A DNA stretch of 64,000 bases from Bin87 sp965232895 (GTDB lineage Bacteria; Chloroflexota; Dehalococcoidia; Lucifugimonadales; UBA3495): the NCBI GenBank assembly GCA_965232895.1, contig OZ247430.1:434001-498000 (forward strand), written 5' to 3'. A program made the position numbers and the translations under genes. Each line of letters starts with the position of its first letter. The stretch's first letter is position 1. The notes beneath the pieces are model-generated. The model was not told the origin of the DNA, searched no databases, and worked only from the letters and a program-made list of their open reading frames with translations. Of the stretch, positions 1 through 8,242 are shown in pieces.

Positions 1-2
1 AT

Positions 3-1574
3 TTCCAGGACGACTTCGAGGATGAAACGGGCATTGACTTTGAGACGGAAGTGATGCCGTGGATTGGGCCTGATGCTTCAGCGGCGTTCATCGATTTCGA
101 CAGACGACGCGATGAGGCTATTGTGGCCGCCATTGTCTCCGTTCGCGATGATAATGCCGCCCGCGATTTTCTGGAGCAGTGGCTGGAATACATGGAAGAC
201 GTAGAGGGAGCGGATTTTGATACCGACTCCTATAACGATTTCAGGCTTTGGATTGACGAAAGCGAGTACCAGGTTTATGGCCTGTCCAAAGATTTGCTGG
301 TGCTCGCAACCACGGAATCCGGGTTTCGTGAAGTCGCTGACGCCATTGCCGGGGATACTGACCGTTCGTTGGCCGACAGCGAGAACTTCAAGGCGGCGCA
401 GGCTGCGTTGTCAAAACGCCGATTTGCCTCAGTTTATGTTGACTATGAAGAGGCTCTTGATTTGGTCGAAGACCTTGCCATCGACGAAATTGGATTCACC
501 GGCATTGGATTCACCGGCATCGGAGGGTATGGCGAGCAAGAACCGGAATGGATAGCCGGGTCATCAGCCTGGGTGGAACGGGGCATCTTTACAGAAATGG
601 TAATGCCAATAGGCATTGACCAACCGCTGCAATTTGCTGACCTCGACGACCCTGCCAGCCTGGTATCTGACGATACAATGGCGTTTGCCGCCAGCACCTT
701 CGATCCCGACGTGGACAATTGGCGCGCCGCTATACGCGGCTACGACCTTGCCGACTTCCTGCCTGACTCGAACGTTCTGGACGAAATCAACAGCGGAGTT
801 GCGGAAATTGCGAGCGGCAATCCGCCAGAGCTGACCACCCGCGACAACCTGTCTGACGTGCTGGACCTGGTGTTGTGGCTGGTCGATGACCTGACGGGTA
901 TCAATCTGGAGGACGACCTGTTTGACCATTTGGGCGGCGAGGCGATTCTAGCCGTAGGCGATGTAGATTTCGCCGCGGTCGCTGAAGATCCGCTATCCCA
1001 TGCGATTGAAGCGGTGATTATGCTGTCTTACCGCGAAGGCAGCAAGGAAAATCTAGCCGACACCATGGCTGAGGTCGCTGACCTCATTGAAGAGAATCTC
1101 TCCTCATTCCTCGAAATCGATTCCGCCGAGGTAGGCGCCGGCGACGACGCTACCATCTTCGGCATTCGCCGGGAAATTGCCCGTACCAATTATGCTCCCG
1201 GATATGTGTTCCATGACGGCTACCTCACCATCGGCGCCACCGAGGGCGCGCTGAAGACAACGGTGGCCCTGCAGAATGGTGGTGGAAGCAACCTGGCGTC
1301 GCTTGCTGAGTACAAACGCGCCGTAGAGCGCCTGCCAGCAAAGCGGCAGGGTCTGGGCTACGTTAACCTGCAAAGCATCGTCCGGCAAATTGAACCAGGC
1401 GACCTGGATCTAACCGCGGACGAGTTTGAGATTTTGGAAGATAGCCTTGGAGTAGCGGTGATGAGCAGCTACTCGCCCCACTGTATCGATGCGGCGGATG
1501 GCTACACCTGCGAGATACCCGGAGGGGCGGACGTAACGCGCATTACCGTGGTTCTGACGCTGTTCCCGGAATAG
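3..1574 (+). CDS. DUF3352-like protein, 5' truncated
   Basis: The reading frame is open to the left edge of the window, so the gene starts outside it; the first in-window start codons (GTG-ATG at 51) are probably internal, because residues before them (acidic, ending before VMPWIGP) continue the same pattern. About 523 residues are visible. The protein is acidic, has long stretches of alternating hydrophobic and Asp/Glu residues, and has the 'PWIGP...AAFIDF' look of DUF3352 proteins, which are mostly secreted or surface-anchored proteins of unknown function. A perfect 15-bp in-frame tandem repeat (489-518) encodes IGFTG twice. Family assignment is from memory of the pattern, so it is moderate; function is unknown. 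Confidence 0.6.
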   Translation, partial: FQDDFEDETGIDFETEVMPWIGPDASAAFIDFDRRRDEAIVAAIVSVRDDNAARDFLEQWLEYMEDVEGADFDTDSYNDFRLWIDESEYQVYGLSKDLLVLATTESGFREVADAIAGDTDRSLADSENFKAAQAALSKRRFASVYVDYEEALDLVEDLAIDEIGFTGIGFTGIGGYGEQEPEWIAGSSAWVERGIFTEMVMPIGIDQPLQFADLDDPASLVSDDTMAFAASTFDPDVDNWRAAIRGYDLADFLPDSNVLDEINSGVAEIASGNPPELTTRDNLSDVLDLVLWLVDDLTGINLEDDLFDHLGGEAILAVGDVDFAAVAEDPLSHAIEAVIMLSYREGSKENLADTMAEVADLIEENLSSFLEIDSAEVGAGDDATIFGIRREIARTNYAPGYVFHDGYLTIGATEGALKTTVALQNGGGSNLASLAEYKRAVERLPAKRQGLGYVNLQSIVRQIEPGDLDLTADEFEILEDSLGVAVMSSYSPHCIDAADGYTCEIPGGADVTRITVVLTLFPE

Positions 1575-1589
1575 CAATTCTGGATTCGG

Positions 1590-1595
1590 TATAAT
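1590..1595 (+). promoter_or_regulatory. -10 element for the retropepsin-like gene
   Basis: A perfect TATAAT lies 40 bases before the start codon at 1635, in the gap after the DUF3352-like gene. No convincing -35 is seen. An AAGGAGG ribosome binding site (1619-1625) follows it. Confidence 0.4.
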
Positions 1596-1634
1596 CACTG
1601 TGCCAGCCAACGTTCGGCAAGGAGGATATCCATT

Positions 1635-2000
1635 ATGGGCGTGACTTACGCCAGGGGCAGCATCACCGGCCAGAACGGAGTGCGCGAGTTCGACTTTCTG
1701 GTGGATACGGGGGCGACCTGGGTGGGTATCCCGCAGGCCGACATTGACGCTCTGGGATTGGATACCGTGCCCAACGCCACCGCCGCCCTGATGATGGCAG
1801 ATGGCAGCGTCAGTCACACGCCCGTTTACATTGCCATTGGTATGCTGGAAGGCACGGGCTTCGTTAATGGAGCCGTGCCGGCGGCGGTCCCGCTGGTGGG
1901 CTACAAGCTGCTGCAGGATCTGGGGTTCAAGGTGGACTTGGTGAACGAGCGCGTTGAGCAACGGCCTGACGGCGAGATCGGGCCGCCGTTTTTGCTGTAA
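1635..2000 (+). CDS. Retropepsin-like aspartic protease (clan AA)
   Basis: A 121-residue protein with the catalytic signature DFLVDTGATWVGIP (Asp at about residue 24), the DTGA motif of clan AA aspartic proteases, followed by a region rich in Val/Ala and the late G-Y-K-L-L-Q-D-L-G-F-K-V-D element that resembles the second hydrophobic-hydrophobic-Gly part of the fold. Bacterial members of this size are single-lobe proteins that would act as dimers. It has no signal peptide, so it is likely cytosolic. Start is ATG with a strong AAGGAGG site 9 bases upstream. It stands alone, followed by a hairpin at 2024-2055. Its substrate cannot be inferred. Confidence 0.75.
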   Translation: MGVTYARGSITGQNGVREFDFLVDTGATWVGIPQADIDALGLDTVPNATAALMMADGSVSHTPVYIAIGMLEGTGFVNGAVPAAVPLVGYKLLQDLGFKVDLVNERVEQRPDGEIGPPFLL

Positions 2001-2023
2001 CCGGGCAGCAATCCGAAAATATG

Positions 2024-2055
2024 GCGCCGGGTCAACCTATCGGTTTCCCCGGCGC
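2024..2055. terminator. Candidate bidirectional terminator
   Basis: GCGCCGGG (2024-2031) pairs with CCCGGCGC (2048-2055), and the flanks AAATA and TATTT extend the stem with a bulge. It lies between convergent genes (retropepsin-like ending at 2000, MoaD-like ending at 2086). Confidence 0.5.
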
Positions 2056-2085
2056 TATTTGGTTAGTTAATCCCAAGTTCCGGGT

Positions 2086-2364
2086 TCAGCCGCCCCCGAT
2101 AGCCGGGAGGAAGTGCATCTCGCTGTCCTCGCTGACGCGTTCCATCAGACCGAGTTGGCTGACGTCGCCGTCAACGATTACGGCCAGACCCGGCGTTATG
2201 TCGTCCAACTCTTCGTCGTAGAGGAGCTCCTTGATGCCGGGATGGAGTTGCTCCAGGTTGTTGATGACCTGCCGCACCGTGGCGCCGGCCACCTGAACAC
2301 GATCAGGAGCGCCGGTGATACGCTGCATCGGCGCGGGTATCCATACGTCAGGCATTCCGGCCAC
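2086..2364 (-). CDS. MoaD/ThiS-family sulfur carrier-like protein
   Basis: A 92-residue protein of the beta-grasp sulfur-carrier type. Its C-terminus ends in IGGG, giving the terminal Gly-Gly that is adenylated and thiocarboxylated in MoaD and ThiS. The middle shows the usual 'TVRQVINNLEQLHPGIKELL' helix and a 'VIVDGD' strand seen in MoaD-like proteins. It lies directly downstream of the molybdenum hydroxylase subunit on the same strand, with a 78-base gap holding a palindrome. A role in molybdopterin sulfur transfer serving that enzyme is a reasonable inference, but other carriers of this fold serve thiamine or cysteine synthesis, so no gene symbol is given. Confidence 0.75.
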   Translation of the reverse strand: MAGMPDVWIPAPMQRITGAPDRVQVAGATVRQVINNLEQLHPGIKELLYDEELDDITPGLAVIVDGDVSQLGLMERVSEDSEMHFLPAIGGG

Positions 2365-2398
2365 CTCCGGTTTGGCGGCTGTCGCGAGGACTGTTGCA

Positions 2399-2426
2399 GC
2401 AGGGGCGAACGGTCATTCGCCCCTGC
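2399..2426. repeat. GGGGCG intergenic palindrome, copy 1
   Basis: GCAGGGGCGAA (2399-2409) and TTCGCCCCTGC (2416-2426) form an 11-bp perfect stem with a 6-base loop, just after the 3' end of the molybdenum hydroxylase gene. There is no U-tract. It belongs to a dispersed family seen at other gene ends in the window. Confidence 0.75.
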
Positions 2427-2442
2427 CCGGTAAATAAGCGCG

Positions 2443-4767
2443 CTACGAGCCGTTCTTTTCCCAGAGGGCCTCCAGGACGTTGCCCGGGTTCATGGGAAGG
2501 ACGGTCAAGCGGACGCCTATGGCGTCGTAGATGGCATTGGCGATAGCAGCCATGGGAGGCACGATGGGCACCTCGCCCACGCCGCGGACGCCGTAAGGAT
2601 GGTTGGGGTTGTCAACCTCGACGATGCAGGTGTCGATCATCGGCAGGTCGAGGCTGGTGGGCATGCGGTAGTCCAGGAAGCTGGAGTTGACCATGTGCCC
2701 CTGGTCGTTGGTGTAGTACTCCTCGTTGAGGGCCCAGCCGATGCCCTGGACCGCGCCACCCTGGATCTGGCCTTCCACGTAGGAGGGGTGGATTGCCTTG
2801 CCAGCATCCTGGATGGCGGTGTAGCGGACAATTTCCACTTTGCCGGTGTCCTCGTCAACTTCCACGTCGACGATGTGGACGCCGATACACGGTCCAGCTC
2901 CACCGGGGTTGACGCCGCCACGTCCCACGATGGGGCCGCCGGTGGGAACCTGGCGCGCGGCAAGTTGCTGGAAGGTCATCTGCAACTGGTCGTCGGCGCG
3001 GTGCTTGAGGACGCCGTCCTCATAGAGCACGTCGTCGGGCTCCACTTCCCAGATACGGGCGGCGCGGGCGATCATCTGCTGCCGCACGTCCTGGGCCGCG
3101 GTGTACGCTGCGAAACCGGTCTTGAAGGTGACGCTGCTGCCGCCGGTGTTCGAGGTGAAGCCGATGCTGTCGGTGTCGCCGATTTGCGGGTTCACGTCCT
3201 CTACGGCGATGCCAAGCACCTCGGCCAACTGCTGGGCCACGGAGGCGCGGGTGCCGCCGATGTCGGGCGAGCCCTCGGTCAGCGTGACGGTTCCGTCGGG
3301 GTTGACCAGCGCAACCGCGGCGGACGGGCCGGTGTTGTTGCCCCAGAAACCGGAGGCCACGCCACGACCACGCTTTTTCCCGCCTTTGGGCGCAGCGTAG
3401 TGGGGGTGAGCCTTGGTAGCTTCCAGGGTCTCGATGTAGCCGACGGTCGGGGTCAGCGGACCGGTGGGACGACGGGTGCCCTCCCTGGCGCTGTTGATGA
3501 GGCGGAGGTCGATGGGGTCAACGCCAAGTTTCTCGGCGAGTTCGTCCAAAGCGACTTCGACGCAGTAGGCCGCGGCCGGCGAGCCGGGGGCGCGGTAGGC
3601 CGCGGTCTTGGGCCGGTTGACCACGATGTCGTAGCCCTCGATCCAGGTGTTGGGGATGTCGTATGCGGCGAGCACGCAGTTGGCTGCGCCGGCGACGGGC
3701 GAACCGGGGAACGCGCCAGCCTCAAAGATCAGGTGGACCTCGGCGGCAGTGATCTTGCCGTCGTTGGTCGCGCCGATGCGGCAGGAGATCTCGGTGCCGG
3801 AGGTTGGGCCCGTGGCTTCAAAGACCTCGGTGCGGTTCATGGACACCTTTACGGGAGCGTGGGCCTTGCGGGCCAGCAGAGCGGCCAGGGGTTCCATGTA
3901 CACCGCGAGCTTGGCGCCAAAACCGCCGCCGATTTCCATGGGCACGGCCTTGACCTTGGATACGGGAATACCCACCAGGCGGGCCGTGTGGTCGCGGACG
4001 GTGAAGTGGCCCTGACTGCTGGAGTAGATGGTCAGGCTGCCGTCGTCGTGCCACATGGCGGTGCCGCTGTGCGGCTCGATGTAACCCTGGTGCACGGCGG
4101 AGGTGGAGACGCTGCGTTCCACGACAATGTCCGCATCGGCGAAACCGGCATCAAGGTCGCCCATGCGGAACTCGAAGTGGTTGGCGGTGTTTGTGCCGCG
4201 CGTGCTATCGTCGTCATCCAATACGCCGCCGGCGCGGGTGCCGGCAGTCTGGAACGCCGCGAGACGCTCGTGAACCAGGGTGGCGTCATCCGCCATGGCC
4301 TCGCGGGCGTGCATGACCGGAGGCAGCGCTTCGTACTCGACGTCGATCAGGCTCAGGGCTTCCTCAGCCGTGTGAGCGTTGATCGCGGCGACGGCGGCGA
4401 TGGCGTGGCCCTTATAAAGAGCTTTGTCCTGAGCCATGATGTTGTTGCTCAGGAATTTGAAGTTGACCATCGCGCCTTCGGCCAGGTCGGAGGCGCGGCC
4501 GGTGGGCTCCACGATGTCGGCTCCGGTGATGACGGCGCGGACGCCGGGCGCGGCCTCGGCACGGCTGGTGTCGATGGACTTGATGCGCGCATGGGCATGG
4601 GGGCTGCGCAGGACCTTGCCATAGAGCATGCCGGGCAGGTTCAGGTCAGCGCTGTAGCGAGCCATGCCCGTGACTTTGTCGGCGCCGTCGTGGCGGACCG
4701 GGCGAGTCCCGACTACCTTATATTCTTTGTCGCTAGTCAGGACCATGTTGGGGGTGTAGTCCAGCAT
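2443..4767 (-). CDS. Xanthine dehydrogenase-family molybdopterin-binding subunit
   Basis: A 774-residue large subunit of the molybdenum hydroxylase family (xanthine dehydrogenase, aldehyde oxidoreductase, CO dehydrogenase CoxL). The N-terminal a/b-hammerhead domain is followed by the cofactor domain, which shows EIGGGFGAK, AYRAPG, QGGAVQGIGWAL and the C-terminal GVRGVGEVP carrying the expected catalytic Glu. The family oxidises aldehydes, N-heterocycles or CO with water as oxygen donor. The usual partners, a [2Fe-2S] small subunit and an FAD medium subunit, are not next to it; the neighbour downstream is a MoaD-like protein. Start ATG at 4767 is preceded by a GGAGGAAT site. The substrate is not evident. 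Confidence 0.9.
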   Translation of the reverse strand: MLDYTPNMVLTSDKEYKVVGTRPVRHDGADKVTGMARYSADLNLPGMLYGKVLRSPHAHARIKSIDTSRAEAAPGVRAVITGADIVEPTGRASDLAEGAMVNFKFLSNNIMAQDKALYKGHAIAAVAAINAHTAEEALSLIDVEYEALPPVMHAREAMADDATLVHERLAAFQTAGTRAGGVLDDDDSTRGTNTANHFEFRMGDLDAGFADADIVVERSVSTSAVHQGYIEPHSGTAMWHDDGSLTIYSSSQGHFTVRDHTARLVGIPVSKVKAVPMEIGGGFGAKLAVYMEPLAALLARKAHAPVKVSMNRTEVFEATGPTSGTEISCRIGATNDGKITAAEVHLIFEAGAFPGSPVAGAANCVLAAYDIPNTWIEGYDIVVNRPKTAAYRAPGSPAAAYCVEVALDELAEKLGVDPIDLRLINSAREGTRRPTGPLTPTVGYIETLEATKAHPHYAAPKGGKKRGRGVASGFWGNNTGPSAAVALVNPDGTVTLTEGSPDIGGTRASVAQQLAEVLGIAVEDVNPQIGDTDSIGFTSNTGGSSVTFKTGFAAYTAAQDVRQQMIARAARIWEVEPDDVLYEDGVLKHRADDQLQMTFQQLAARQVPTGGPIVGRGGVNPGGAGPCIGVHIVDVEVDEDTGKVEIVRYTAIQDAGKAIHPSYVEGQIQGGAVQGIGWALNEEYYTNDQGHMVNSSFLDYRMPTSLDLPMIDTCIVEVDNPNHPYGVRGVGEVPIVPPMAAIANAIYDAIGVRLTVLPMNPGNVLEALWEKNGS

Positions 4768-4844
4768 TAGTTATTCCTCCGGCTGGTACGAAAATTGCGG
4801 GCTGAACACGGGCGGAACAGAGCCCAAAATCCCGTGCCGGCAGT

Positions 4845-4853
4845 ATGATAGCA
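4845..4853 (-). promoter_or_regulatory. Extended -10 for the molybdenum hydroxylase gene
   Basis: On the minus strand the sequence reads TGCTATCAT, an extended -10 of the type repeated in this window, about 80 bases upstream of the start at 4767. The rest of the 206-base divergent gap (4768-4973) holds nothing else I can support; no clear promoter is seen for the plus-strand gene. Confidence 0.35.
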
Positions 4854-4973
4854 TAGCGAACAAACCGATGGGACGGGCTGATTTACGTCCCGCGTTAACG
4901 TCCGGTGAACGTTTGCTTGCGGGCGCCATGACAACAGTGCGCGGGCATTTACAACACTCAACAGGCGGGAAGC

Positions 4974-5861
4974 ATGGATACCATCATCATCAAGGGATGT
5001 CTGAACGGCAGCCGCGCTCGGGAGCACAACCCCAACGTACCGCTGACGCCCGAGGAAGTGGCGCAGGAGGCCATCCGGTGCTACGAAGCCGGAGCGTCGA
5101 TTGTGCACATCCACGCCAGGACGCCGGACGGCGGCATCAGCTACGACCCGGCCTGGTACGCGCAGACGGACGCGATGATACGGGCGCAATGCGACCTGGT
5201 GCTGAACCACACCACGGCGCGGCAGGCTCACGTGCCGGTGGAGGCGGTGACGCGGTACTTGTTGGAGACGCCGCAGCCGGTGGAGATGGTATCGCTGAAC
5301 CTGGGTTCCGGTACCCGCTGGATCCCCGATCCGGAAACCGGGCAACGGCGCACGGTGACCAGCCCGAACTCTTTTGAGGACATCGTGGCCACCCTGGACG
5401 CGTGCTACCAGCGCGGCACTTTCCCGGAGCCGGCGGTACACGACGTGGGCAACGTGAACGCCGCCATCACCCTGATGCGGGAGGGCTACATCCGGGATTC
5501 CCGCTACTTCCTGGTGGAGCCGGGCGCCCACTGGGGCGACGGACGGGTGAACATGGTCGGCTCGCCGCGCAACTACATGCTCATCGCCGACACCATCCGG
5601 GAACACTACCCGGAGGCCACCTGGCTGGCGCACAGCAGCCTGGAGCAAACCTTCCCGCTGTGCGCCATCGCCATCGTCACGGGAGCGCACATTCGTGTCG
5701 GCATGGAAGACAGCCCGTTCCTGCCCAACAACCCCGAGCCCAGGTCGAACGCTGAGTACATCGAGTGGGCGGTCACCATGGCGCGGCTGCACGGTCGCGA
5801 GCCGGCGACGCCGCAGCAGGCGCGGGATATGCTGGGATTGAACCCGTATCCGGAGGCGTAA
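4974..5861 (+). CDS. DUF849 / BKACE-family beta-keto acid cleavage enzyme
   Basis: A 295-residue TIM-barrel protein of the 3-keto-5-aminohexanoate cleavage (Kce/BKACE) family. These zinc enzymes split a beta-keto acid with acetyl-CoA, giving acetoacetyl-CoA-type products, with substrate differing between subfamilies. Diagnostic pieces are IIKGCLNGSR at the N-terminus, the metal-binding VHIHAR near residue 46, and the C-terminal HIRVGMEDSPF. Length matches the family. Start ATG at 4974 has a GCGGGAAGC site. It is divergent from the molybdenum hydroxylase gene. The lysine-fermentation genes that accompany kce are absent, so the substrate is unknown and no gene symbol is given. Confidence 0.88.
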   Translation: MDTIIIKGCLNGSRAREHNPNVPLTPEEVAQEAIRCYEAGASIVHIHARTPDGGISYDPAWYAQTDAMIRAQCDLVLNHTTARQAHVPVEAVTRYLLETPQPVEMVSLNLGSGTRWIPDPETGQRRTVTSPNSFEDIVATLDACYQRGTFPEPAVHDVGNVNAAITLMREGYIRDSRYFLVEPGAHWGDGRVNMVGSPRNYMLIADTIREHYPEATWLAHSSLEQTFPLCAIAIVTGAHIRVGMEDSPFLPNNPEPRSNAEYIEWAVTMARLHGREPATPQQARDMLGLNPYPEA

Positions 5862-5906
5862 CGCAAGTGCCACCGCAGGGTCTGGCGGAGAGGCAACCAG
5901 CGGAAA

Positions 5907-6728
5907 TCAATCGATGCGACGGCCGCGCCAGTACTGGGGCGGCCGTTGGTAATCCTGGCCGCTACGGCCGCCACCGGATCGGGATACTCCGCCCGGGCCA
6001 CGCCGGAAGGGTCGAACGGCCAACCCCACGATGGCGCCCACCACGAAGCCGCCGATGTGGGCGAAAAACGCCGTGGAGACCTCATGGCTCACCCCAATTG
6101 AGAGGAGTCCCTGGATGGCCTGGAGGGCGAACCAGATGACGAGGAGCCAGACCGCGCGCAGTTCAATGACCGTGATCAAAAAGTAGATCAGCAGGGTGCG
6201 GATCCGGTTGCGGGGGTACAGAATCAGATACGCGCCCATCACGCCGGAGATGGCGCCGCTGGCTCCGACCAGAGGGATCTGCGAGGACGGATCGATGGCG
6301 TAATGGGAAAGGGTCGCCAGAACGCCGGCCACGAGGTAGAACAACAGGTACTTGACGTGACCGAAGGTATCTTCGATGTTGTCGCCGAACACCCACAGGA
6401 ACAGCATGTTGCCGATGAAGTGCATCAGGCTGCCATGGATGAACATGGACGTGAGCATCGTTCCCCAGGTCGGGATCGGGGAAGTGATGTCGACCCCGCC
6501 GGCGCCGATCGGGAGCAATTCGAAGCCACGGCCCGACGAGAGTTCGGCGGGTATGAAGCCGAACTCCAGGAAGAACACGAAGATCGGCAGGCCGCCCCCA
6601 CCGAAGAGGAACCCAAAGCCTCCGACGCTGATCTCGTAGAGAAATACGAGGGAGTTGAGCCCGATCAGGACAAGGTTGACGACCGGGAAGGAGCCGTGAC
6701 GCCGCCCGGCGTCGGAGATGGGGAGCAC
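5907..6728 (-). CDS. Rhomboid-family intramembrane serine protease
   Basis: A 273-residue multi-pass membrane protein. The rhomboid core is clear: the loop-1/TM2 element FIHGSLMHFIGNMLFLWVFG, the catalytic serine in GASGAISGVMGAYL, and the catalytic histidine in FFAHIGGFVVGAI. About six or seven hydrophobic segments precede a Gly/Arg-rich tail of about 45 residues. Rhomboids cleave transmembrane substrates within the bilayer. Start is GTG at 6728, two bases after the stop of the cytidylate-kinase-like gene, so the two are probably co-translated. It converges with the DUF849 gene across a 45-base gap. Confidence 0.92.
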   Translation of the reverse strand: MLPISDAGRRHGSFPVVNLVLIGLNSLVFLYEISVGGFGFLFGGGGLPIFVFFLEFGFIPAELSSGRGFELLPIGAGGVDITSPIPTWGTMLTSMFIHGSLMHFIGNMLFLWVFGDNIEDTFGHVKYLLFYLVAGVLATLSHYAIDPSSQIPLVGASGAISGVMGAYLILYPRNRIRTLLIYFLITVIELRAVWLLVIWFALQAIQGLLSIGVSHEVSTAFFAHIGGFVVGAIVGLAVRPFRRGPGGVSRSGGGRSGQDYQRPPQYWRGRRID

Positions 6729-6730
6729 GG

Positions 6731-7441
6731 CTAGGCGGGGACTGCTGCCGCGATGTCTTCCGTGGCGTGGGCGATGATTTCAGCGGCCGTGCTCTGGGAG
6801 ATGCGGCCGATGTTAAGCATCAGGTGGAACTTGGCGGGATCGTTCGCTTCGGCCCGGAAGAACTTGCGGTAGAAGGTTACCCGAGCGTTCTCCAGCTCTT
6901 CCGAATAAGCCCGAGCCTCCTCGGAGGAGAACAACTCGCGCTTGGCCATGGTGTCGATGCGAACGTCCATGGGAGCGAGGAGGCCGACGTGAATCACGCC
7001 GGGCGCGTCGGCCAGGATCATGTTGCTGCCGCGGCCGATAATGACGACGTCGCCGCCGGCTGCCAGTTCCTTGATCACGGAAGTCGTGGCCTCGATGAAC
7101 GCCCGGTCGTGGACGTTGGATGAGGAAGCGGCGTCCGAAACCAGCTCAGTGTAGGCCTCGGCGGGCAGCATCTCGATGCCGCGGCCGAAGTAGGGTTCGG
7201 CGCCGGCGCCGGCCACGGCCGAGCGTTCGAGAACGGTCTGCATGAAGCGGGCGACTTTTTCGCGGAACGGGACCACCCGCTGCTCTTTCTCGATCAGCCG
7301 GCTGATCGGCGAGCCGACCAGGCGAGCCGCCTCGGAGAATATGTACCGGTCGACGTAATTCAGGCCCATGTTCTGGGCGACCAGATGGCCGATTTCCAGC
7401 GTACCGCTGCCGATTACGCCGTTGATGGTTATGACCGGCAT
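6731..7441 (-). CDS. Cytidylate kinase-like family protein
   Basis: A 236-residue P-loop protein resembling the 'cytidylate kinase-like' family found in Chloroflexota and Deltaproteobacteria. The N-terminus reads VITINGVIGSGTLEIGHLVA, a nucleotide-binding loop where the Walker A lysine of true CMP kinases is replaced by Thr-Leu. YVDRYIFSEAARL and VIIGRGSNMIL follow, as in the family. Whether it phosphorylates nucleotides is not established for such variants. Start ATG at 7441 has a GGAGGAAT site. It sits between a GNAT acetyltransferase gene upstream (26 bases) and the rhomboid gene downstream (2 bases), suggesting a three-gene operon. Confidence 0.8.
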   Translation of the reverse strand: MPVITINGVIGSGTLEIGHLVAQNMGLNYVDRYIFSEAARLVGSPISRLIEKEQRVVPFREKVARFMQTVLERSAVAGAGAEPYFGRGIEMLPAEAYTELVSDAASSSNVHDRAFIEATTSVIKELAAGGDVVIIGRGSNMILADAPGVIHVGLLAPMDVRIDTMAKRELFSSEEARAYSEELENARVTFYRKFFRAEANDPAKFHLMLNIGRISQSTAAEIIAHATEDIAAAVPA

Positions 7442-7467
7442 GATGATTCCTCCATCTCGGACGCCAA

Positions 7468-8055
7468 TTACGCCGTGTATTGGGCCAAGACCCGTTCGCG
7501 GCGGCGGTGGTACTCGTCGGAGAGCAAACCCATGGCGAAGGAGTCGTACCAGTTGCCGTCCTTCCGGTGGGTACGGCGCAAGTGACCCTCAAGCACAAAT
7601 CCCAAGTGCCGGAACATCTGCAACGCGTGCTCGTTGTACTCGGGAACGTCCACCCAGACGCGGTGGAGTTCGAGGTTGTCGAAAGCCTCGTCGAGGAGGG
7701 TAATCAGAGCCGAAGTCCCGTAGTGGTGGTGCCAAAGATCCTTGCGGCCAATCAGGATGAAGAGCTGCGCTTCTTCCAGGGGCCATTCCACGAGCAACTG
7801 GCCCTCGCCGATGTGGGCCTCGTCAGTGGCGTAGATGGAGTAAATGCGCCGCTCGTCCTGGTTGAACGTGTGCTGCCACGTGTCTTCATCGGCGTCCTGG
7901 ATGGACTCGGGGGCGTAACCGATGTGTAGAGCGTGGCCGTCGGCGTCATCGGTGCCGTACCACAGCGAACTTACCTCGGGATCACGCAGCCAATCGCGGA
8001 TGCGGGAAATATCGTCTCGGGAAACGTCTGAGATCAGGCTAACTGTTGGGAACAT
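7468..8055 (-). CDS. GNAT-family N-acetyltransferase
   Basis: A 195-residue acetyltransferase of the GNAT/RimJ-RimL type: the acetyl-CoA loop is around RKDLWHHHYGTSALITLL and the typical C-terminal element around ALQMFRHLGFVLEGHLRR. Such proteins acetylate protein N-termini or small amines; the substrate here is unknown. I chose ATG at 8055 (MFPTVSL) because AGGAGG lies just upstream at 8063-8068; a longer open frame reaches 8313 but its extra 86 residues look non-coding and contain the palindrome at 8183-8216. First gene of a probable operon with the kinase-like and rhomboid genes. Confidence 0.88.
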   Translation of the reverse strand: MFPTVSLISDVSRDDISRIRDWLRDPEVSSLWYGTDDADGHALHIGYAPESIQDADEDTWQHTFNQDERRIYSIYATDEAHIGEGQLLVEWPLEEAQLFILIGRKDLWHHHYGTSALITLLDEAFDNLELHRVWVDVPEYNEHALQMFRHLGFVLEGHLRRTHRKDGNWYDSFAMGLLSDEYHRRRERVLAQYTA

Positions 8056-8133
8056 ATACCGGCCTCCTAGAACTGCAATGGTAATGATTGTCCAACTTTC
8101 CGGGGGCCAAATTGAGTACAAGGAATTACCCGG

Positions 8134-8142
8134 ATTATAACA
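8134..8142 (-). promoter_or_regulatory. Extended -10 for the GNAT operon
   Basis: The minus strand reads TGTTATAAT, a perfect extended -10, about 80 bases before the start at 8055. The -35 region is weak. Confidence 0.5.
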
Positions 8143-8182
8143 CGGCGGTGCGTGCGAAACGGGTCCGACACCATCAAGAAAT

Positions 8183-8216
8183 CGATGAGGGGCGAACCGG
8201 AATTCGCCCCTCATCG
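8183..8216. terminator. GGGGCG intergenic palindrome, copy 2, terminator-like
   Basis: CGATGAGGGGCGAA (8183-8196) pairs perfectly over 14 bp with TTCGCCCCTCATCG (8203-8216), loop of 6. It lies 27 bases after the DAHP synthase stop and is followed on that strand by ATTTCTT, so it may end that transcript. It is one of the repeated palindrome family. Confidence 0.7.
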
Positions 8217-8242
8217 GATCGTGCGGACATGCAGATTGGGAG

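Noticed and set aside
2599..4770. Open frame of 723 codons on the + strand opposite the molybdenum hydroxylase gene
   Set aside because: It mirrors the minus-strand gene codon for codon; its protein is Val/Gly/His-rich as high-GC antisense frames are, while the minus-strand gene carries all family motifs.
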